The notes under the pieces: model-generated
What the model saw: the letters and a program-made list of their open reading frames with translations, nothing else
Told to the model about the DNA's origin: nothing
Databases searched by the model: none
Source: Dietzia sp. NCCP-2495
GTDB lineage: Bacteria; Actinomycetota; Actinomycetes; Mycobacteriales; Mycobacteriaceae
Length of the DNA stretch: 64,000 bases
Reading direction: 5' to 3'
Assembly (NCBI RefSeq): GCF_026011735.1
Contig: NZ_BRVN01000001.1
Coordinates: 124,001 to 188,000, forward strand
In this document: piece after piece, positions 1 through 12,015 of the stretch
Layout: each line of letters starts with the position of its first letter
Numbering within the stretch: the stretch's first letter is position 1
Position numbers and translations under genes: made by a program

Positions 1-623
1 TCCGTCCGCCCGGCGAGAAAGTCGATCAACTCGTCCACGATCACGCGGTGCTCGTCCGGGGTGACCCGGCCGATGCACGGTGCCGCGCACTTGTCGATGT
101 AGCCGAGCAGGCAGGGCCGGCCCAGTTGGGCCTGACGCTTGTAGACACCGGCGGAGCAGGACCGCACCGGGAAGACCCGCTGGAGAGTGTCGAGGGTGTC
201 GCGGATTGCCCAGGCGTGCGAGTACGGACCGAAGTAGCGGGTCCCGGGCCGACGCGGACCGCGGTAGACGAACGCCCGCGGGATCTCCTCGCCGACGGTC
301 ACCGCGAGGAGGGGGTACGTCTTGTCGTCGCGGTACCGGACGTTGAACCGCGGATCGTATTTCTTGATCCACGTGTACTCGAGCTGCAGTGCCTCAACTT
401 CTGTAGAGACCACCGTCCACTGGACGCCGGCGGCAGAGGTGACCATCTGCCTGGTCCGCGGGTGGAGCAGCGTCAGGTCGGCGAAGTACGACCCGAGTCG
501 ACTGCGGAGGTTCTTGGCCTTCCCGACGTAGATGACCCGGCCGTGCTCGTCACGGAACCGGTAGACCCCCGGCTCCGTGGGGATGGAACCGGGGGCCGGG
601 CGGTAGGTTCGCGGATCGGCCAC
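1..623 (-). CDS. uvrC: UvrABC excinuclease subunit C, N-terminal part (cut by window edge)
   Basis: Nucleotide excision repair nuclease that makes the 3' and 5' incisions next to a UvrB-bound lesion in the cytoplasm. Only the first 207 codons are present; the gene runs off the left edge. The GIY-YIG nuclease fold is visible near the start ([11 protein letters not shown], then [14 protein letters not shown] around residues 30-45), followed by the conserved [10 protein letters not shown] segment and the CAAPCIGR cysteine motif near residue 190. The GTG at 621-623 is chosen because the GIY motif then sits about 19 residues in, as in the family. It lies 6 bases after the PH-type gene stop, so it is probably the last gene of the rib transcription unit, as in the M. 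tuberculosis order ribH-Rv1417-uvrC region. Confidence 0.96.
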   Translation of the reverse strand, partial: MADPRTYRPAPGSIPTEPGVYRFRDEHGRVIYVGKAKNLRSRLGSYFADLTLLHPRTRQMVTSAAGVQWTVVSTEVEALQLEYTWIKKYDPRFNVRYRDDKTYPLLAVTVGEEIPRAFVYRGPRRPGTRYFGPYSHAWAIRDTLDTLQRVFPVRSCSAGVYKRQAQLGRPCLLGYIDKCAAPCIGRVTPDEHRVIVDELIDFLAGRT

Positions 624-629
624 GGTGGC

Positions 630-2874
<2,245 letters not shown>

Positions 2875-2900
2875 TGCTTCGGGTTCTCCTGTGTTCACCG

Positions 2901-2920
2901 GTGGCCCGGGCGGTGGCCAC
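2901..2920 (-). other. Intercistronic stem-loop between ribE and ribBA
   Basis: The 75-base gap between ribE and ribBA contains GTGGCC and GGCCAC arms around an 8-base loop, just upstream of the ribBA ribosome binding site. It has no T-tract, so a processing or translation-tuning element is as likely as a terminator. I see no FMN riboswitch core here. Confidence 0.3.
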
Positions 2921-2949
2921 GGGCGCGAATCCAAGTATGGCGCATCACC

Positions 2950-3573
2950 TCAGGTGGGCTGACCACCGCGTCCACCGAGGAGACGCTCGACGTACTTGGC
3001 CAGGACATCCACCTCGAGGTTGACGGGGGCGCCCGCGGTCAGGTCGCCGAGCACGGTGGCCTCGAGGGTGGTGGGGATCAGCGACACCTCGAACCACGGT
3101 TCGGCGTCCGACTCGCCGCTCACCGCCGACACGGTGAGTGAGGTACCAGAGACCGTGATGGACCCCTTCTCCACGACATACCGCTGCAGGTCGGCAGGCA
3201 GTGAGATGCGCACGACGTGCCAGTGCTCGTGCTCGACCCGGCTGATCACGACGCCGGTGCCGTCGATGTGGCCCTGGACGATGTGTCCGCCGAACCGGGC
3301 GTCCGCCCGCATCGCCCGCTCGAGGTTGACCTTGTCCCCCGGCGCGAGTGCGCCGAGTGCCGTGCGGTCTAGTGATTCCGCCATCACGTCCACGTCGAAG
3401 GTGGCGCCGGGGACGAACTCGGTGACGGTCAGGCAGACACCGTTGACGGCGATCGAGTCCCCGTGGCCCGCATCGGAGGTCACCAGCGGTCCCCGGATCC
3501 GCAGGCGCGCCGAGTCGCCCAGCCTCTCGACGGTCTCCAGCGTGCCCAGTTCCTCAACGATCCCGGTGAACAT
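2950..3573 (-). CDS. ribE: Riboflavin synthase alpha chain
   Basis: Dismutates two molecules of 6,7-dimethyl-8-ribityllumazine to riboflavin and the pyrimidine precursor. The protein has 207 residues with two lumazine-binding repeats. The first starts with the typical MFTGIVEELG and has the SIAVNGVCLTV segment; the second follows GGHIVQGHIDGTG and has SITVSGTSLTV. The duplicated GxxLTV strands identify the family. Its ATG overlaps the ribD stop by one base (TGATG). The name ribE is used as in actinobacteria; the same enzyme is called ribC in M. tuberculosis. Confidence 0.97.
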   Translation of the reverse strand: MFTGIVEELGTLETVERLGDSARLRIRGPLVTSDAGHGDSIAVNGVCLTVTEFVPGATFDVDVMAESLDRTALGALAPGDKVNLERAMRADARFGGHIVQGHIDGTGVVISRVEHEHWHVVRISLPADLQRYVVEKGSITVSGTSLTVSAVSGESDAEPWFEVSLIPTTLEATVLGDLTAGAPVNLEVDVLAKYVERLLGGRGGQPT

Positions 3574-4643
3574 CAGCGGGTCCCTTCCGTCGGTGCGATC
3601 AGTCGAATGTGGACATCGGTGCCCAGTGTGGTGGTCTCGGCGACGCTGAACCGGTGCGCGTCGAGCAGCGTCGCGACTCCGGCGTCGTCAACGGCCGACC
3701 GTCCGGCCCCGAGGACGAGCGGCGCGATGTAGGCGTCGACCTCGTCCACCAGACCGGCGGACAGGAAGGCCCCGGCCAGACGCGGCCCTCCCTCGACCAG
3801 GACTTGCTGCACGTCGCCCAGCATCTCGAGTGCGGCCCGGGGGTCGCGCGTGGCCAGGTGTCGGAACCGGTCATCGGTGCCGCGCACCGACGCGTCAGGG
3901 GGAACCGGGGTAAGTCCCATCACCGCGCGCAGCGGTTGGCGGGCGGCCGGGGATCCGTCGTCCCGGCGGGCGGTCAGTGCGGGGTCGTCGGCGGTGAGGG
4001 TCCCGGAGCCGACGACGACGACGTCGACCTCCTGGCGTCGCGCGTGCGCGTGACGCCTCGACCCGGGTCCCGTGATCCACATGCTCGTCCCGTCGGCCGC
4101 CGCGACGCGGCCGTCGAGGCTGGCCGCGTACTTCCAGGTGACGAGCGGTCGGCCGTGAGATCGTCTGTGCAGCCACGCCTTGAGCGGGCCGCTACGGGCG
4201 GCGGCCACCTCGTCGTCGTCGCCCTGATCCACATCGACGCCCGCACGTCGCAGGGTCCCGGCTCCGCCCGCGGCGTCGGCGGTCGTGTCGGGCACCGCGT
4301 ACACCACCCGCGCGATCCCCGCCGACAGTATCCGGGCGGTACAGGGCCCCGTCCGGCCCTGGTGGTCGCACGGTTCCAGGGTCACCACGATCGTCCCGTG
4401 ACGGGCCCGCGTACCGGCCTCGTCGAGCGCGACGACCTCCGCATGGCGTCCCCCCGGGGCCTCGGTCGTGCCCCGGCCCACGACGCTGCCGTCCGCGTCG
4501 AGTACCACGGCGCCGACCGGTGGGTTGGGGGTCGAGACGCCGAGCGACGCACGGGAGAGGGCGATGGCCTCGGCGAGCGCCGCACGCTCCCGCCCGCGTC
4601 GATCGTTCGCCTGGCCGGTGCTGGCCGGGCCGGGGGTGGTCAC
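3573..4643 (-). CDS. ribD: Bifunctional pyrimidine deaminase / 5-amino-6-(5-phosphoribosylamino)uracil reductase
   Basis: Deaminates and then reduces the GTP-derived pyrimidine in riboflavin synthesis. The protein has 356 residues. The N-terminal deaminase domain shows the zinc site GGRHAEVVAL (HAE) and LEPCDHQGRTGPC with its two cysteines; NPPVGAVV precedes it. The C-terminal RibD reductase domain shows the KYAASLDGR motif, WITGPGSR and the VLVEGGPRLAGAFL segment. The GTG at 4641-4643 is preferred because it overlaps the rpe stop as GTGA; longer in-frame reading upstream has no family match. This is the first rib gene of the operon. Confidence 0.95.
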   Translation of the reverse strand: MTTPGPASTGQANDRRGRERAALAEAIALSRASLGVSTPNPPVGAVVLDADGSVVGRGTTEAPGGRHAEVVALDEAGTRARHGTIVVTLEPCDHQGRTGPCTARILSAGIARVVYAVPDTTADAAGGAGTLRRAGVDVDQGDDDEVAAARSGPLKAWLHRRSHGRPLVTWKYAASLDGRVAAADGTSMWITGPGSRRHAHARRQEVDVVVVGSGTLTADDPALTARRDDGSPAARQPLRAVMGLTPVPPDASVRGTDDRFRHLATRDPRAALEMLGDVQQVLVEGGPRLAGAFLSAGLVDEVDAYIAPLVLGAGRSAVDDAGVATLLDAHRFSVAETTTLGTDVHIRLIAPTEGTR

Positions 4644-5308
4644 GCCCGCGCGTCCAAGGCCTCCGCGCGTAGGGCCTGGACCATCGCGTCGGGCTCGGGC
4701 GCCCCGTAGACCGCGGAGCCGGCGACGAACACGTCGCATCCCGCCTCCGCGCACGCGCCGATGGTCGTGGCGTCGACACCACCGTCGATCTGGATGAGCA
4801 CGTCGAGGCCGCGGCGATCGATCTCCGCGCGCAGCGTGCGCACCTTGTCGAGGACATCGGGCATGAACTTCTGACCGCCGAAACCGGGCTCGACGCTCAT
4901 GACGAGCACCAGGTCCACGTGGTCGAGCAGGCCGAGGTACGGCTCGACCGGGGTGCCCGGCTTGACCGAGACACCCGCCCGGCAGCCCTTCGAGTGCAGG
5001 AGGTCCGCAACGGACGCCGGATCGTCGGTCGCCTCGACGTGGAAGGTGACGCTGTACGCGCCGGCGTCCACGTAGTCGCCGACCCAGCGGGCCGGGTCCT
5101 CGATCATGAGATGGCAGTCCATCGGCGTGTCGGTGACCGCGGACACGGCCTTGGCAACCGGCGCGCCGAACGAGAGGTTGGGCACGAAATGGCCGTCCAT
5201 CACGTCCACGTGGATCCAGTCCGCGGAGGGGATCCGCGCGATCTCGCGGTCCAGTCGGGCGAAGTCGGCGGAGAGGATCGAGGGCGCGATCAGCGGCTGG
5301 TACGACAT
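4640..5308 (-). CDS. rpe: Ribulose-phosphate 3-epimerase
   Basis: Interconverts ribulose 5-phosphate and xylulose 5-phosphate in the pentose phosphate pathway. A 222-residue TIM barrel with all landmarks: PLIAPSILSADF at the start, HVDVMDGHFVPN, MDCHLMIEDP, SVKPGTP, MSVEPGFGGQKF and QIDGGVD. I use the ATG at 5306-5308 because it aligns with family starts and has a weak GGA-type site upstream; an ATG three codons earlier is the alternative. It lies 38 bases after rsmB and overlaps ribD. Ribulose 5-phosphate is also the substrate of the RibB half of RibBA, so linkage to the rib genes makes metabolic sense. Confidence 0.96.
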   Translation of the reverse strand: MSYQPLIAPSILSADFARLDREIARIPSADWIHVDVMDGHFVPNLSFGAPVAKAVSAVTDTPMDCHLMIEDPARWVGDYVDAGAYSVTFHVEATDDPASVADLLHSKGCRAGVSVKPGTPVEPYLGLLDHVDLVLVMSVEPGFGGQKFMPDVLDKVRTLRAEIDRRGLDVLIQIDGGVDATTIGACAEAGCDVFVAGSAVYGAPEPDAMVQALRAEALDARA

Positions 5309-5346
5309 GGATTCCATTCTAGGGGGCTGTTCAATGCGGGGGCTGA

Positions 5347-7026
5347 TCACACGGTCGGACGCAGTGCCGCCATGAACATCGCGTCGGTGCCGTGACGATG
5401 CGGCCACAGTTGCACCCACGGCCCGTCCCCCAGTCCCCCGAGGGGCTCGACGCAGGCGTCCGCGAGGATCTCGCGGACGTCGAGCATCTCCACGTCGTCC
5501 CGCCGCGCGGCCTCGCGCACCACGGAGACGGTCTCGGACAGATGCGGGGAGCAGGTCGCGTACAGGACCACCCCGCCCGGACGCACCAGGCGCAATGCCG
5601 AGCCGAGCAGTTCCCGCTGGAGCGCGACCAGGTCGGGGATATCCGACGGCGCCTTACGCCACCGGGCCTCGGGACGGCGGCGCAGGGCGCCGAGACCCGA
5701 GCACGGCGCGTCGAGCAACACCCGGTCGAATCCCGGATCCAGTCCGGAGTCGCGGCCGTCGAGGGTGTGCACCGTGACGGGGAGGTCACCGGTTGCGCCC
5801 CGGACCAGGTCCGCACGGTGGGTGGACACCTCCACGGCGTCCACCCGGGCGCCCTCGGTGTCCGCCAGGGCGCCGAGCATGACGGCCTTCCCACCCGGGC
5901 CGGCGCACAGGTCCAGCCACCGGCCCGAGTCCTCACCCACCACCGGTGCGCGGGCCGCGGCGAGCGCCACCAACTGGCTCCCCTCGTCCTGGACGGTCGC
6001 CATCCCTTCCCGGACAGGATCGAGCGCGCCCGGGTCCCCGGATTCCAGATGGACCGCGTACGGGGAGGCCTTTCCCTCGCGGCCCCCGGTGATCAGCGCC
6101 AGTTCCTCACCGGTGATCACTCCGGGACGGGCGGCGAGGTGGACCTTGGGTCGGGCGTCATCGGCGGCGAGGAGCTCGGGCAGTTCGCTCGCGGCGGACC
6201 CGAGGGATTCAGCGAATGCGCGGGCGATCCATTCGGGGTGTGCCGTTCCGATCGCCAGGCGGGCGACCGGGTCTTTCACGCCCTCCCGGAGTGCGTCCAG
6301 CCAGCCGGCGGTATCGCGGGCCGAGATCTTGCGGAGCACGGCGTTGACGAACGCGCCCGCGCGCCCCAGTCCCGCCGTCCGAGCGGCCTCCACACTGGTG
6401 TCGACGGCCGCGTGGGCGCCGATCCTGGTGAACAGCAGCTGGTAGGCACCCAGACGCATCACGTCCAGCACCGGTGGATCGATCTCGTCCACCGGCCGCG
6501 ACGCCACCAGCGTGATGACGCGATCGAGCAACCCCTGGGTCCGGAGCGTTCCGTAGGTGAGCTCGGTGGCCAGGGCCGAGTCCCGCGCATCGAGCTTCGC
6601 GCGCCTGAGCTCCGCCGGCAGGGCCAGGTTCGCGTACGCCGAACGCTCGCGCACCGCCGTCATGACGGCCAGCGCGACGGCGCGCGCATCCATAGGCGGC
6701 GCCTTGTGGGAGGTGTTACGACCGTCGCCGCCCTGTCGGCGTTGCTGACCGGAGTTGCCGCTACGGGTATTCCGGTCCCGAGTGCTGGCGCCCCGAGAGT
6801 TTCCGCTGCGGGTAGTGCCCCCGCGAGGGTTTCCACCACGGGAGCTCGACCCACGGGCAATTGCGCCACGGGAGTTCCCGCCACGGGTGCTGCCTCCCCG
6901 GGTATCTCCGCCCCGTGAGTCCCCACGCCTGTCGTTCCCGTTGCGGGAGGAGCTTCCCCGCCGACCGCGTTCGCCGTCGTGTTCACGGTCCCGGTCAGAG
7001 TGACGGCCTCGATCGTCGGAACTCAT
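5347..7026 (-). CDS. rsmB: 16S rRNA (cytosine-967-C5)-methyltransferase with RGG-rich N-terminal tail
   Basis: Methylates C967 of 16S rRNA using S-adenosylmethionine. The protein has 559 residues. Residues 112-240 form the NusB-like RNA-binding domain ([29 protein letters not shown]). The methyltransferase domain has the SAM loop [20 protein letters not shown] and [10 protein letters not shown], including the two conserved cysteines of RNA m5C enzymes. The first 110 residues are a low-complexity tail rich in Arg, Gly and Ser with RGG-type repeats, longer than in typical family members. The ATG at 7024-7026 overlaps the fmt stop (ATGA), which fixes the start. Confidence 0.93.
   Translation of the reverse strand: MSSDDRGRHSDRDREHDGERGRRGSSSRNGNDRRGDSRGGDTRGGSTRGGNSRGAIARGSSSRGGNPRGGTTRSGNSRGASTRDRNTRSGNSGQQRRQGGDGRNTSHKAPPMDARAVALAVMTAVRERSAYANLALPAELRRAKLDARDSALATELTYGTLRTQGLLDRVITLVASRPVDEIDPPVLDVMRLGAYQLLFTRIGAHAAVDTSVEAARTAGLGRAGAFVNAVLRKISARDTAGWLDALREGVKDPVARLAIGTAHPEWIARAFAESLGSAASELPELLAADDARPKVHLAARPGVITGEELALITGGREGKASPYAVHLESGDPGALDPVREGMATVQDEGSQLVALAAARAPVVGEDSGRWLDLCAGPGGKAVMLGALADTEGARVDAVEVSTHRADLVRGATGDLPVTVHTLDGRDSGLDPGFDRVLLDAPCSGLGALRRRPEARWRKAPSDIPDLVALQRELLGSALRLVRPGGVVLYATCSPHLSETVSVVREAARRDDVEMLDVREILADACVEPLGGLGDGPWVQLWPHRHGTDAMFMAALRPTV
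6751..6921 (-). repeat. Imperfect 15-bp repeat encoding RGG pentapeptides in rsmB
   Basis: About eleven imperfect copies of a 15-bp unit encode the pattern x-x-R-G-G (examples [25 protein letters not shown], with variants NSRGA and TRSG) in residues 36-92 of RsmB. The unit keeps frame throughout, so copy-number changes would not break the gene. Confidence 0.85.
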
Positions 7027-7982
7027 TCGAACGCCGTCCCTGCCTCGATGCGGGCGCCTCGGACCCATTCGAGCGCGTTCATCATCTTCTTGCCCACTGG
7101 TTGCAAATGCTCCACCTTGAGCGGTGTCGATGCTGTACCCACGAGGAAGGTCTTCTTCCCCCAGCGGATGTGCCCCGGAGGCAACGCCAGACCTGGTTCC
7201 ACAGCGTCGATCTCGGACTGCTCGGCAGGGCGGGCCGACCCGATCTTGACCCGGTCTCCGCCCAGGGTCGTCCACGCCCCGGGAGCCGGGGTGACGGACC
7301 GGATATGACGATCTACTGCCACAGCGGGGTCCGACCAGCGAATCCGGGCGTCGTCCACGGTGAGCTTGCCCGCGTAGGACACACCGTCCGTTGTCTGGGG
7401 TTCGGCTCGGAGGTGACCCACCTCGAGGCCGTCGAGGGTTGCGAGCAGTAGACCCGCGCCGGCCTCTGAGAGGCGGGTGAGCAGATCCCCCGCGGTGTCG
7501 CGGGGCCGGATCGTCTCGGTCATCGTGCCCAGCACCGGGCCCGTGTCCATTCCCTCGTCGAGGCGGAACGTCGTGGCACCCGTCATCTCGTCGCCGCTGG
7601 CGATGGAGGCGTTGACCGGAGCCGCTCCACGCCACGCGGGCAGTAGCGAGAAGTGAAGGTTGATCCAGCCGTGCGTCGGAATGTCGAGGACCGACCGTGG
7701 GACGAGGTGACCGTACGCAACCACCGGCGCGGCGTCCGGGGCCAGCTCGCGCAGGCGCTCCGCGAACTCGGGATCGCGGGCATTCGGCGGGGTGAGGACC
7801 TCGATCCCGGCCGCGTCGGCGGCGGACGCCACGGGGCTTCGCGAGAGATTCCTGCCCCGCCCCGTCCGCGCGTCAGGCCTCGACACCACCGCGACGACCT
7901 CGTGGCGATCACTGTCGATGAGTGCTTTCAATGACGGCACCGCGACACCGGGGGTTCCTGCGAAGACGACCCTCATCGTCAC
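7023..7982 (-). CDS. fmt: Methionyl-tRNA formyltransferase
   Basis: Formylates initiator Met-tRNA using 10-formyltetrahydrofolate. The protein has 319 residues, the usual length. The Rossmann start MRVVFAGTP, the folate-site segment [18 protein letters not shown] (with the conserved N-H-S pattern) and [14 protein letters not shown] are clear, and the C-terminal anticodon-independent tRNA-binding domain ends near KKMMNALEW. The GTG at 7980-7982 overlaps the def stop as GTGA; an ATG two codons later is possible. Together with def upstream and rsmB downstream it forms a translation-initiation cluster, conserved in many bacteria. Confidence 0.96.
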   Translation of the reverse strand: MTMRVVFAGTPGVAVPSLKALIDSDRHEVVAVVSRPDARTGRGRNLSRSPVASAADAAGIEVLTPPNARDPEFAERLRELAPDAAPVVAYGHLVPRSVLDIPTHGWINLHFSLLPAWRGAAPVNASIASGDEMTGATTFRLDEGMDTGPVLGTMTETIRPRDTAGDLLTRLSEAGAGLLLATLDGLEVGHLRAEPQTTDGVSYAGKLTVDDARIRWSDPAVAVDRHIRSVTPAPGAWTTLGGDRVKIGSARPAEQSEIDAVEPGLALPPGHIRWGKKTFLVGTASTPLKVEHLQPVGKKMMNALEWVRGARIEAGTAFE

Positions 7983-8533
7983 TTCACCCCCATCGGGTCG
8001 GAGAGATGCTCGTGAATGACCCCGGCGCTGATGGCGGCGCTCCCGAACCAGGAGGCAGCCCGAATCTCGGACATAGCCGACCGGCGGGCCTCCGGCGTCA
8101 GTCGCTGCAGGAACAACACCCCGTCCAGGTGGTCCGTCTCGTGCTGGACCGCCCGCGCGAGGATGCCCTCTGCGTCAAAGGAGACCGGATTGCCGTACAT
8201 GTCCTGCCCGCGTGCGCGCACCCTCGCGAACCGCTCGGTCGGCTCGGTGATGCCGGGGATGGACAGGCATCCCTCGTTCACGTGGGTCTTCTCGTCGTCC
8301 AACGGCTCCCATTCCGGGTTCACCAGGTGGCCTTCACGCCCGCCACAGTTGTAGACGAACACGCGGATGGACAGACCGATCTGGGGTGCGGCCAGTCCCG
8401 CGCCCTCTTCGTGTACGACGGTGTCCGTGAGGTCGGCGACGGCCCGCTCCAACCTGTCATCGAACTTCGTGACGGTGTCGGCCGGGGTCCGGAGGACCGG
8501 ATCACCGAAGAGCCGGACGGGGAGGACGGGCAT
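7979..8533 (-). CDS. def: Peptide deformylase
   Basis: Removes the formyl group from nascent proteins; metal-dependent hydrolase acting at the ribosome exit. The protein has 184 residues. All three motifs are present: [10 protein letters not shown] (motif 1), EGCLS (motif 2, metal-binding cysteine) and QHETDHLDG (motif 3, HExxH type). The start at ATG 8531-8533 has an AGGAG about 10 bases upstream; an in-frame start 45 bases earlier adds residues not typical of the family. It heads the def-fmt-rsmB-rpe coupled group. Confidence 0.96.
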   Translation of the reverse strand: MPVLPVRLFGDPVLRTPADTVTKFDDRLERAVADLTDTVVHEEGAGLAAPQIGLSIRVFVYNCGGREGHLVNPEWEPLDDEKTHVNEGCLSIPGITEPTERFARVRARGQDMYGNPVSFDAEGILARAVQHETDHLDGVLFLQRLTPEARRSAMSEIRAASWFGSAAISAGVIHEHLSDPMGVK

Positions 8534-8617
8534 GTGGATCTGGTCTCCTAGCGCGCGGTTTCCGGGATGGCAGTTCATTCTAGTTCGTCATCCGGGCACT
8601 GCCGTGCGACGGGCGCA

Positions 8618-10663
8618 TCAGCCGATGTTGACCGGGTCGAGGCGCACCCGGAGGGGGTGTGTTCCGCGACGGCCCGACCGGCTGACGATGAACGCGTGTA
8701 GTTCGGACGCGACCTCGCCGACCTGTGGCGGCGGTACGCGGAGCAGGACTCGCTCAGGGTCTTCGACCTCGGAGTGGCCCGGCAACTCCTCGCCCGGGGG
8801 AAGATCGACCGGGCCCAGTACTTCGACCCGCTCGATGAGCCGGAAACCCTCGAGGAATTCCGCAAGTGACGCGGCGGGCCCGTCGACGGCGAACATGTGC
8901 ACCGCTGGGGGGAACCCCACCTCAGAGCGATCCGCCAGTTCCCGTTCGGCCCAGCCCTGTGGTGACCACCGGACAAGTGCCTGGGCGACCGGTGATTCGG
9001 AATCGGCAGAGAGGAAGACCTTCCCGCCCTCACTCGCGGGGCGTACGAGACTCGCGGCTCCGATCCACAATCGCAGGGCATTCTGCACGGCACGGAGGTC
9101 CGGTCTGCTCAACAGCGCCCACGAATCGAGCAGTAACGCCGCGCCGTATCCCCCGGTCGCAACCGGCTCGGCACCCGGTGTCGACACGACTATCGCGGGT
9201 TCCGCGGGGACGGTGTCGAGGATGTCCCCGCCCCCGCTGGTGCGCACCCTGATCCCGGGAAACATCCGCCCGAGCTCCTCGGCCGTCCGGCCGGCTCCCA
9301 CCACACCCGCTCGCAGGGCCCTTGATCCACAGTCCACGCAGCGATAACTGGTCTCCGGCACGCCACACCAGCCGCAGGCGAGGTCGACGGGACCGTAGAC
9401 GGCATCCATCCGACCGGCTCTGATCGGACCGTTGCACCGTCGACACCGTGCAGGTGAACGACACGTGCCGCACAACAGTGTCGGGATGTACCCCTTTCGA
9501 GGTACCTGCACGAGCACCGGCGCGTCGACGTCGATGGACTCGCGAGCCATCGTCAGGGCCACTGCCGGAAGCCGGGTGCGGCCGCCGGCGACATCCCGGG
9601 CCTGGGCCGGATCAGAGTCCGTCACCGCAATCACTCTCGGGGCCAGCTCTCGGATGAGCCCCGGCCTGGGGCTCACCTCATGGGCCCACCCCCGCCGCAC
9701 GTATTCCGCGACCTCGGGAGTGCGGTCGACGGAGCTGAACAGGAGCGGGGTGCCGTCAAGGACGGACCGCTGGACCGCGACGTCACGTGTGTGTGGGTAC
9801 GGCGCCCGGGGCTCGACATAGGACTCGTCGCCGTCGTCGTGGAGAATTATCAGGCCCAGCTCCGGAAGCGGCGCGAACACGGCGCTCCGTGTCCCCACGA
9901 TGATCCGGGCGTGACCTCTGATCCCTCGAAGCCACCGGCGGTACCGGGCGGACGGACCCACGCTCGCTGACAACTCGGTCACGAGATCGCGTGCAGCGGA
10001 GCCACCACCGACTGCGTCTCGACAGGCCTCGGCGAGACGGTCGACATCGCGTTGGTCCGGAACGATGAGGAGGACCTGCAACCCTCTCCTACGGACCGAG
10101 TCGGCCAACGCTGCCAGCGACACCGCCCAGTCACGACCCGGTGGTACCGTCCACACCGCACGCGCGGGCAGGCCGGCGGTGGTCGCTTCCAGGAACCGCG
10201 CGACCATCGGATGGTCGTCCCATCCTCGCGGCAGTTCAACCGGACCGACGCCCACCCCGACTGGCGGTTCCGTATCCGGTACCGACTTCTCCGCGGCGGC
10301 GTGCCGTGGCGGGATGGCGAGACGAAGGACATCCGACCGCATTCCCACCCACCGTCTGGCGACGACCTCCACGAGCCGGAGCAGCGCAGGGGTCAGCACG
10401 GCCTCGGACGACACGACCCGCTCGACCCAGGCGAGGTCTCCCCGGTGGCCGGACTCGGAGGCACGCCCGACGATGAATCCGTCGACCAGCCGGCCCGCGA
10501 ACCGGACCCGTACACGCGTCCCGGGAACGGCCTCTTCGGACAGGGTCTCCGGCACCTGATAGTCGAATTCCCGGTCCAGATGCGGCACCCCGAGCAACGG
10601 CAGAACCCGGGCCACCGGGGCATTCGCCGCGGGGACCCGGGTCGCTGGCCGAGTTGTCGTCAC
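8618..10663 (-). CDS. priA: PriA-like primosomal protein N', lacking helicase ATPase motifs
   Basis: Homolog of the replication restart protein PriA (681 residues). The N-terminal DNA-binding domain is recognisable (VARVLPLLGVPHLDREFDY, VRVRFAGRLVDGFI) and four zinc-binding CxxC pairs are kept (CGTC, CRRC, CGWC, CVDC at about residues 400-450). The Walker A position reads VPPGRDW with no GKT, and the DEEH box reads LHDDGDES, so ATP-driven unwinding is unlikely. This degeneracy is known for actinobacterial PriA, so it is not a sign of decay here; the frame is open and codon use matches its neighbours. It may act as a restart scaffold or DNA-structure binder. It lies between metK and def. Confidence 0.9.
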   Translation of the reverse strand: MTTTRPATRVPAANAPVARVLPLLGVPHLDREFDYQVPETLSEEAVPGTRVRVRFAGRLVDGFIVGRASESGHRGDLAWVERVVSSEAVLTPALLRLVEVVARRWVGMRSDVLRLAIPPRHAAAEKSVPDTEPPVGVGVGPVELPRGWDDHPMVARFLEATTAGLPARAVWTVPPGRDWAVSLAALADSVRRRGLQVLLIVPDQRDVDRLAEACRDAVGGGSAARDLVTELSASVGPSARYRRWLRGIRGHARIIVGTRSAVFAPLPELGLIILHDDGDESYVEPRAPYPHTRDVAVQRSVLDGTPLLFSSVDRTPEVAEYVRRGWAHEVSPRPGLIRELAPRVIAVTDSDPAQARDVAGGRTRLPAVALTMARESIDVDAPVLVQVPRKGYIPTLLCGTCRSPARCRRCNGPIRAGRMDAVYGPVDLACGWCGVPETSYRCVDCGSRALRAGVVGAGRTAEELGRMFPGIRVRTSGGGDILDTVPAEPAIVVSTPGAEPVATGGYGAALLLDSWALLSRPDLRAVQNALRLWIGAASLVRPASEGGKVFLSADSESPVAQALVRWSPQGWAERELADRSEVGFPPAVHMFAVDGPAASLAEFLEGFRLIERVEVLGPVDLPPGEELPGHSEVEDPERVLLRVPPPQVGEVASELHAFIVSRSGRRGTHPLRVRLDPVNIG

Positions 10664-10706
10664 GCCCGGGATCCTCGCATCCCGCTACGACACGTGAGGA
10701 TAGGCG

Positions 10707-11918
10707 TCAGAGCCCAGCCGCCGCGCGCAGTTCGGCGACCCGATCGGTCCGCTCCCACGGCAGGTCGACATCGGTGCGCCCGAAGTGCCCATAGGCGGCG
10801 GTCGACGCATAGATGGGGCGCTTCAGGTCGAGGTCACGGATGATCGCGCCGGGACGCAGGTCGAACACCTCGGACACCGCCTGCTGCAGGACCTCGATCC
10901 CCACCTTCTCGGTGCCGAAGGCCTCGACGAACAAACCGACCGGAGCGGCCTTACCGATCGCGTACGCCACCTGGACCTCGACCCGCTCAGCGAGCTCCGC
11001 GGCCACGATGTTCTTGGCGACCCACCGCATCGCGTACGCGGCCGAACGGTCAACCTTCGACGGGTCCTTGCCCGAGAAGGCGCCGCCACCGTGACGCGCC
11101 ATGCCGCCGTAGGTGTCGACGATGATCTTGCGACCGGTCAGACCGGCATCACCCATCGGTCCGCCCAGGACGAACCGACCGGTCGGATTGACCAGAAGAC
11201 GGAAGTCCGAGGTGTCGATCCCGGACGCGGCCTCGGCCAACACCGGCTCGATGACGTGTGCGGTGAGGTCGTCACGCAGGGTGGTCTCGAGGTCGATCCC
11301 GTCAGCGTGCTGCGTGGAGATGACGATCGTGTCCAGTCTGACGGCCTTCTCACCGTCGTACTCGATGGTGACCTGGGTCTTGCCGTCCGGGCGGAGGTAC
11401 GACAGCGTGCCGTTCTTCCGGACCTCGGTCAGCCGACGCGAGAGGCGGTGCGCCAAGGCGATCGGCAGAGGCATCAGCTCCGGGGTGTCCGAGCAGGCGT
11501 ACCCGAACATCAGTCCCTGGTCGCCGGCGCCCTGACGGGCGATCTCGTCCTCGACGGAGTCCCCCTCGGTGCGTGCCTCGTGAGAGGTGTCCACGCCCTG
11601 GGCGATCTCCGGGGACTGCTGTCCGATAGAGATCGAGACGCCACACGAGACGCCGTCGAACCCCTTGTCCGACGAGTCGTAACCGATCTCGACGATCTTG
11701 TCCCGGATCAGCTGAGGGATCTCCACGTACCCGGTGGTCTTCACCTCGCCCGCGACATGAACCTGTCCTGTCGTGACCATGGTCTCCACGGCAACCCGGG
11801 CCGCCGAGTCCTGCTCCAGCATCGCATCAAGGATCGAGTCCGAGATCGCGTCACAGATCTTGTCCGGATGCCCCTCGGTCACGGACTCGCTGGTGAACAG
11901 CCGACGTGCCTGCGTCAC
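10707..11918 (-). CDS. metK: S-adenosylmethionine synthetase
   Basis: Makes SAM from methionine and ATP. The protein has 403 residues, the normal size. [18 protein letters not shown] opens the protein, DQGLMFGYA and the GGGAFSGKD phosphate-binding motif follow in order, and the C-terminus is intact. I place the start at GTG 11916-11918, with GAGAG about 8 bases upstream; an ATG six codons earlier (11936) lacks a ribosome binding site. RsmB, two transcription-unit steps downstream, uses SAM. A hairpin lies just upstream (11949-11969); no SAM riboswitch core was recognised. Confidence 0.96.
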   Translation of the reverse strand: MTQARRLFTSESVTEGHPDKICDAISDSILDAMLEQDSAARVAVETMVTTGQVHVAGEVKTTGYVEIPQLIRDKIVEIGYDSSDKGFDGVSCGVSISIGQQSPEIAQGVDTSHEARTEGDSVEDEIARQGAGDQGLMFGYACSDTPELMPLPIALAHRLSRRLTEVRKNGTLSYLRPDGKTQVTIEYDGEKAVRLDTIVISTQHADGIDLETTLRDDLTAHVIEPVLAEAASGIDTSDFRLLVNPTGRFVLGGPMGDAGLTGRKIIVDTYGGMARHGGGAFSGKDPSKVDRSAAYAMRWVAKNIVAAELAERVEVQVAYAIGKAAPVGLFVEAFGTEKVGIEVLQQAVSEVFDLRPGAIIRDLDLKRPIYASTAAYGHFGRTDVDLPWERTDRVAELRAAAGL

Positions 11919-11948
11919 TGTAGTTCTCTCTTCCATCGTGGGATCGCG

Positions 11949-11969
11949 CGCGCTCGCTTGAAGAGCGCG
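11949..11969 (-). other. Stem-loop in the metK leader
   Basis: Perfect arms CGCGCTC and GAGCGCG separated by a 7-base loop, extendable by a G-T and a C-G pair, in the gap between coaBC stop and the metK start. There is no T-run after it. It could be a weak attenuator or mRNA-processing site; I cannot tell which. Confidence 0.35.
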
Positions 11970-12015
11970 TGGTGCCAGCCTAGTCGGTGCTTCCCGGCGC
12001 TCGCCGGCCGGTACT

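Noticed and set aside
2875-2949. FMN riboswitch in the riboflavin operon
   Set aside because: Only a 75-base gap with a small hairpin; FMN element core sequences are absent, also upstream of rpe.
8618-10663. priA as a pseudogene because of missing helicase motifs
   Set aside because: The frame is full length, the zinc cysteines are intact, and loss of these motifs is typical of actinobacterial PriA.
11919-12015. SAM riboswitch in the metK leader
   Set aside because: The gap is too short and contains only a simple hairpin; no conserved SAM-binding core is seen.
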